Assembly: GCF_902859625.1 (NCBI RefSeq)
Contig: NZ_CADIJX010000002.1
Location: 124,001-188,000 of the forward strand
Direction: 5' to 3'
Source of the DNA: Achromobacter pestifer
GTDB taxonomy: Bacteria > Pseudomonadota > Gammaproteobacteria > Burkholderiales > Burkholderiaceae_B
DNA length: 64,000 bases
Positions within the stretch are counted from its first letter, which is position 1; the number at the start of each line of letters is the position of its first letter. The position numbers and the translations under genes were made by a program. Positions 59,805-64,000 of this stretch are shown here, one piece after another. The notes under the pieces were generated by a model that searched no databases, was not told where the DNA came from, and saw only the letters and a list, made by a program, of their open reading frames with translations.

Positions 59805-61781
59805 TTACGCGGCCTCTTGCAGTCGGTCATAGCGGGCGTTCTCGATTCTCTCGACTTCCGCCGCAGGGATGTAGAAGTCCACGTCGCGGTCATAGCTGCG
59901 CACCACGAAGGTGACAACGATGGCGATGAGGCTGCCCGCCGCCACGGCCCACATGTGCCAGACCAGGGCAAAGCACAGCAGCAGGCCCCACATCGAAATG
60001 ACGAAGCCCACCGCGGTGTTGCGCGGCATATGGATGGGGTCGTACTTGGCCGGGCGCACATAGGCGCGGCCCGACTGCTTGTTGTCCCAATGCTGCTCCA
60101 GCGACGTGATTTCCGGCGTCACGGCAAAGTTGTAGGACGGCACCGGTGACGCGGTGGCCCATTCCAGGCTGCGCGCATCCCAGGGGTCGCCCGTGAGGTC
60201 GCGGTTCTGCTTGCGGTCCCGGATGCTGACGGCGATCTGGATCAACAACGCCAGGATGCCCAGGCCGATGATGACCGCGCCAACCAGCGCCACGATCAGG
60301 TAGGGTTGCCAGTCCGCGTGCGGGTAGTGGTTCATGCGGCGCGTCATGCCCTTGAACCCCAGGATGTACAGCGGCATGAAGGCCAGGAAGAAGCCGATCA
60401 GCCAGCACCAGAACGACGTCTTGCCCCAGAATTCATTCAAGGTGAATCCATACACCTTGGGGAACCAGAACGTCAGGCCCGCCAGGCAGCCGAACACCAC
60501 GCCGCCGATGATGACGTTATGGAAGTGGGCAACCAGGAACAAGCTGTTGTGCAGCACGAAGTCGGCGCCCGGTACGGCAAGCAGCACGCCCGTCATGCCG
60601 CCGATGGCGAACGTCACCATGAAGCCGATCGTCCACAAGGTGGCGGAGTGGTAGCGGATCCGGCCGCGGAACATCGTGAACAGCCAGTTGAACAGCTTCA
60701 CGCCGGTGGGAATCGAAATGATCGACGTCATGATGCCGAAGAAGGCATTCACGTTGGCGCCCGAGCCCATGGTGAAGAAGTGGTGCAGCCAGACGAAGAA
60801 CGACAGGATGCCGATGGACGACGTGGCGTACACCATCGACTTGTAGCCGAACAGCGGCTTGCGCGAGAACGTGGCGATGATTTCCGAGAAGGCGCCAAAC
60901 GCCGGCAAGATCAGGATGTAGACCTCGGGGTGTCCCCAGATCCAGATCAGGTTGATGTACATCATCGCGTTTCCACCAAGTTCGTTGGTGAAGAAATGCA
61001 TGTCGAAGTACCGGTCCATCGTCAGCAGCGCCAAGGTCGCCGTCAGCACGGGGAACACCGCCACGATCAGGATGTTGGTGATCAGCGCGGTCCACGTGAA
61101 CACCGGCATCTTCATCAGATTCATGCCCGGGGCGCGCATGCGCAGGATGGTCACGATGAAGTTGATGCCCGACAGCGTGGTTCCCAGCCCCGATATCTGC
61201 AAGGACCAGATGTAGTAGTCCACCCCGACCGTCGGACTGTATTGCAACCCAGATAGTGGCGGATACGCGACCCAGCCCGTGGCGGCGAAGTCGCCCACGA
61301 ACATCGAGATCATGACCAGGATGGCGCCCACGGCCGACAGCCAGAAACCCAGCGAATTCACCAGCGGATAAGCCACGTCGCGCGCGCCGATTTGCAGCGG
61401 CACGACCACGTTCATCAGTCCCAGGATCAACGGGGTGGCCACGAAGAAGATCATGATGACGCCGTGCGCCGTGAAGATCTGGTCGTAGTGATGCGGCGGC
61501 AGATAGCCGGCGGCGTCGCCCACGGCCATCGCTTGCTGGGCGCGCATCATGATGGCGTCGGCAAAGCCGCGCAGCAGCATGATCAGCGCCAGGATGATGT
61601 ACATCGCACCGATGCGCTTGTGGTCGACGGTGGTGATCCACTCGGTCCAGATGTAGCCCCATTTCCGGTAGTACGTCATGGCGGCCACCAGGGCCAGGCC
61701 GAGCAGGATGACGACTCCCAGCGTGCCCATGATGATGGGCTCGTGATAGGGGACCGCCTCTAGGGTCAGTTTGCCGAACAT
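59805..61781 (-). CDS. cyoB: cytochrome bo3 ubiquinol oxidase subunit I
   Basis: A 658-residue haem-copper oxidase subunit I. The low-spin haem ligand region is [11 protein letters not shown]; the CuB His with cross-linked Tyr is in [16 protein letters not shown]; the HH pair is in [10 protein letters not shown]; and the distal His residues are in [19 protein letters not shown]. It reduces oxygen to water with ubiquinol electrons and pumps protons. Its start overlaps the cyoA end by 16 bases. Confidence 0.97.
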   Translation of the reverse strand: MFGKLTLEAVPYHEPIIMGTLGVVILLGLALVAAMTYYRKWGYIWTEWITTVDHKRIGAMYIILALIMLLRGFADAIMMRAQQAMAVGDAAGYLPPHHYDQIFTAHGVIMIFFVATPLILGLMNVVVPLQIGARDVAYPLVNSLGFWLSAVGAILVMISMFVGDFAATGWVAYPPLSGLQYSPTVGVDYYIWSLQISGLGTTLSGINFIVTILRMRAPGMNLMKMPVFTWTALITNILIVAVFPVLTATLALLTMDRYFDMHFFTNELGGNAMMYINLIWIWGHPEVYILILPAFGAFSEIIATFSRKPLFGYKSMVYATSSIGILSFFVWLHHFFTMGSGANVNAFFGIMTSIISIPTGVKLFNWLFTMFRGRIRYHSATLWTIGFMVTFAIGGMTGVLLAVPGADFVLHNSLFLVAHFHNVIIGGVVFGCLAGLTFWFPKVYGFTLNEFWGKTSFWCWLIGFFLAFMPLYILGFKGMTRRMNHYPHADWQPYLIVALVGAVIIGLGILALLIQIAVSIRDRKQNRDLTGDPWDARSLEWATASPVPSYNFAVTPEITSLEQHWDNKQSGRAYVRPAKYDPIHMPRNTAVGFVISMWGLLLCFALVWHMWAVAAGSLIAIVVTFVVRSYDRDVDFYIPAAEVERIENARYDRLQEAA

Positions 61782-62737
61782 AGTTCGCTCGCTATTGCTT
61801 GTTCCAGGGATTGCGTAAGCGCCAGTTGCCTGGCGGTTGCGCGCGGGGTGCCGTGGTCGTGCATGTACAGGTTGACGATGGTGTCGAACAACGCAGGTTG
61901 CACTTGCGAATACACGGCCGGTTCCATGCGCCCGCTGGGCTGTGCCAGGCGTTCATAGGCGGCGGCGTCCAGTTTCTGCGGCGCGTTCTGCGCCTGCTTG
62001 ATCCAGGCGTCGAAGTCCGCGCGCGAGGTCGCGTGGGTCAGAAAGTGCATGTCGGAAAAGCCCGGGCCGCTATAGGCGGCGGACAGACCCGGGAAATCGC
62101 CGGGCTCGTCGGCGATCAGGTGCAGGCGCGTTTGCATGCCCGCCATCGCGTAGATCTGCGTGCCCAGTTGCGGAATGAAGAAGGAGTTCATCATTGACTG
62201 GGCGGTCAGCTTGAATTCCAGCGGGGTACCCACCGGAACCGGCAATTGGTTGATGGTGGCCACGCCGTAGTCGGGGTAGATGAACAGCCACTTCCAGTCC
62301 AGCGCCACGACTTCGATGCGCAGCGGCGTCACTTCGGACTCCAGCGGTTTGTAGGGGTCCAGTTCGTGCGTGGTCTTCCAGATCAACACGCCCAGGATGG
62401 CCACGATGATGCAGGGTATGGTCCAGACGACGACTTCGATGGTCGTCGAATGCGACCACTTCGGTTCGTAGCGCGCGCGGGTGTTCGTTTCGCGGTAGCG
62501 CCAGCCGAAGTACAGCGTCAGCAGGATCACGGGGATCACCACCAGCAGCATCAGGCCCGAGGCGATCAGGATCAGGTTCTTGGTCTGGACGCCGATGTCG
62601 CCCTTGGGCGCGAACAGGGCCCAGTCGCAGCCGCTTAGCAACACGGGCAGCAGGGCGGCGCAGGCGACGCGGGGCGCGGCGCGCAGGCAGGATGCCCGGG
62701 CGCCGGCCAAGCGGGCCCAGGGTCTAGAGTTGGACAT
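61766..62737 (-). CDS. cyoA: cytochrome bo3 ubiquinol oxidase subunit II
   Basis: A 323-residue subunit II. ATG 62737 has AAGGGA upstream; an 11-residue upstream extension is rejected. The N-terminus is a lipoprotein signal (LLPVLLSGC), followed by two membrane helices ([40 protein letters not shown]) and the cupredoxin-like domain ([39 protein letters not shown]), which lacks CuA ligands as expected for a quinol oxidase. First gene of the operon; cyoE is not present in the window. Confidence 0.96.
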   Translation of the reverse strand: MSNSRPWARLAGARASCLRAAPRVACAALLPVLLSGCDWALFAPKGDIGVQTKNLILIASGLMLLVVIPVILLTLYFGWRYRETNTRARYEPKWSHSTTIEVVVWTIPCIIVAILGVLIWKTTHELDPYKPLESEVTPLRIEVVALDWKWLFIYPDYGVATINQLPVPVGTPLEFKLTAQSMMNSFFIPQLGTQIYAMAGMQTRLHLIADEPGDFPGLSAAYSGPGFSDMHFLTHATSRADFDAWIKQAQNAPQKLDAAAYERLAQPSGRMEPAVYSQVQPALFDTIVNLYMHDHGTPRATARQLALTQSLEQAIASELCSAN

Positions 62738-62842
62738 GTGATATCCCTTGGTTAAGGACACTAAGTCCACACATCAGCCAGGGATTGGGTCGGGCAGGCG
62801 CGCAACAGCATCTGTCCGGCATAAAGCCGTACAAGATTTCTA

Positions 62843-62900
62843 ATGTATGGACTTAATTCAAGTTTGTTGCCATACTAATTGATTAATATCATCCATACAT
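62843..62900. promoter_or_regulatory. repeated CCATAC elements in the cyoA-mocR divergent region
   Basis: The A/T-rich intergenic region holds ATGTATGGA (62843-62851) and its exact inverted copy TCCATACAT (62892-62900), plus a third CCATAC at 62870-62875 in direct orientation, 23 bases from the last. Two direct copies and one inverted copy resemble the operator layouts described for MocR regulators. The rightmost copy is 26 bases from the MocR start, suggesting autoregulation and possible control of the cyo operon. Confidence 0.45.
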
Positions 62901-62926
62901 TGCGACATTCTGGCGCAGGTATATCC

Positions 62927-64000
62927 ATGCAAGAAGAAGATTTGTATGCAATTTGGCCGCAAAATCTGACGCGCGGCGGGGGCCCTCGCTATCGTCAGAT
63001 CGCGGATTTCATCGAGCGCGCCGTCGCTGAAAACCAGCTTCAGCCGGGCGACCGCCTGCCGCCGCAACGGGGGCTGGCCCAACGGCTGGGCGTGGATTTG
63101 ACGACCGTCACGCGGGCCTACGCCGAAGCGGGGCAGCGCGGCCTGTTGGATCCGCGTGGAGCCTCGGGCACCTTCATCGCCCGGCCGCCCGCGCAAGCCG
63201 CGCAACTGATCGATCTGGGCATGAACATGCCGCCCGCGCCGCTGGGCTGTGACCTGCAAGATCTGGTGCAGCGCGGGCTGGCCAAGGTGATGGACCGCCA
63301 CGACGTCAACGTGATGATGGCCTATCACCTGGCAGGCGGCGGCCCGGAAGCCCGTGCGGCCGGCGCGCAATGGCTGGCGCAGGCCGTCGGGCCGATTGAC
63401 CCCGCGCTGGTGCTGGTGTGCCCCGGGGCGCAGGCCGCGCTGGCCGCCTTGATCCTGGCGTACAGCCAGCCAGGGGACCCGATCATCGCTGAACCGCTGG
63501 TGTATCCGGGGCTGCTTAGCGCCGCGCGGCATCTGGGCCGCGAAGTGCTGGCTGCCGAGGTCGATGGCGACGGCATGACGCCCGCCGGGCTGGAACGCGC
63601 CTGCCGCGAAAGCGGTAGCAGGCTGGTCTATCTGAACCCTACTTTGCAGAACCCCACCACGCACACGATGAGCGCGCGGCGCCGGCGCGATCTGGTTCGT
63701 TCGGCCTCGGCTTGTGGCGCCCGCATTATCGAGGATGACCCCTACCGCTTGTTCCTGGACGACGCGCCGCCGCCCTTGGCCAGCTATGCCCCGGCGTCGG
63801 TGTTCCATATCGCCACGCTGGCCAAGTGCCTGACGCCGGGTTTGCGCACCGCCTTCGTGCTAAGTCCCGATCAGGACAGCCGCGAACGGGTACTGGCCGC
63901 CATGCGTTCGTTCGCGCTGATGGCTACGCCCTTGATGGGCGCCTTGACCACGCAATGGATCACAAGCGGCGCCGCGGATGCGGTGCTGAACGGCGTGCGG
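62927..64000 (+). CDS. MocR-type GntR regulator with aminotransferase domain (partial, runs off the window)
   Basis: 358 codons are visible from ATG 62927 without a stop. The N-terminal winged helix is at about 17-85 (RYRQIADFIERAVAEN, GDRLPPQRGLAQRLGVDLTT, VTRAYAEAGQRGLLD). A class I aminotransferase-like domain follows (VLVCPGAQAALAALILAYSQ; LVYLNPTLQNPTTHTMS; RIIEDDPYRLF), with the PLP lysine in IATLAKCLTPGLRTAFV. MocR proteins use PLP or its adducts as effector. It is divergent from cyoABCD and the aminotransferase gene. The 3' end lies beyond 64000. Confidence 0.9.
   Translation, partial: MQEEDLYAIWPQNLTRGGGPRYRQIADFIERAVAENQLQPGDRLPPQRGLAQRLGVDLTTVTRAYAEAGQRGLLDPRGASGTFIARPPAQAAQLIDLGMNMPPAPLGCDLQDLVQRGLAKVMDRHDVNVMMAYHLAGGGPEARAAGAQWLAQAVGPIDPALVLVCPGAQAALAALILAYSQPGDPIIAEPLVYPGLLSAARHLGREVLAAEVDGDGMTPAGLERACRESGSRLVYLNPTLQNPTTHTMSARRRRDLVRSASACGARIIEDDPYRLFLDDAPPPLASYAPASVFHIATLAKCLTPGLRTAFVLSPDQDSRERVLAAMRSFALMATPLMGALTTQWITSGAADAVLNGVR

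Overview
The window looks like chromosome of a high-GC betaproteobacterium of the Alcaligenaceae (Achromobacter/Bordetella-like). This is inferred from two Bug-family solute receptors, strongly GC-biased third codon positions with long antisense shadow frames, and gene families typical of that group; no 16S gene is present. No CRISPR array, transposase or phage structural gene was seen. Bases 1-138 hold no recognisable gene.

Left part (139-16148), catabolism. A minus-strand set (multifunctional enoyl-CoA hydratase/3-hydroxyacyl-CoA dehydrogenase, thiolase-like protein, DUF35 OB-fold partner) and a LysR regulator stand divergent to a plus-strand set (single-chain biotin-dependent acyl-CoA carboxylase, double-length family III CoA-transferase, Tat-exported Bug receptor). 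Together they suggest uptake, CoA activation, carboxylation and beta-oxidation or retro-aldol cleavage of an unknown organic acid. After a gene-poor 553-base gap comes a second set: Bug receptor, glutathione transferase, class II aldolase, XRE-cupin regulator and cupin.

Centre (16653-41081), the most striking part. A cell-surface-signalling triad (STN protein without a receptor barrel, ECF sigma factor, FecR-like anti-sigma) precedes a giant (about 4224 aa) two-partner-secretion exoprotein, its TpsB pore, a dedicated ExbB-ExbD-TonB set whose ExbB carries a periplasmic DUF2341/LamG-like region, a porin, a coiled-coil periplasmic protein, a YbjN-like protein and a parvulin. The layout resembles the phosphate-starvation PUMA3/Vre-Pdt locus of Pseudomonas aeruginosa. 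A Pho-box-like direct repeat with a correctly spaced -10 element lies upstream of the triad. An Xre-RES toxin-antitoxin pair follows at once.

Right part (42070-64000). In order: pdxY, cynS, pldA; a lysine/pipecolate-type cluster (L-piperidine-6-carboxylate dehydrogenase divergent from an amino-acid ABC transporter and an FAD amine oxidase) ending in a frameshifted XRE-cupin regulator; tRNA-Arg(TCT); an accessory stretch of small hypothetical genes (CigR-like protein, membrane protein, tandem small lipoproteins); two glycosyltransferases; a zinc-independent L36 paralogue with a Zur-box-like site; an aminotransferase attached to a cyoABCD bo3 oxidase operon; and a MocR-type regulator cut by the window end.
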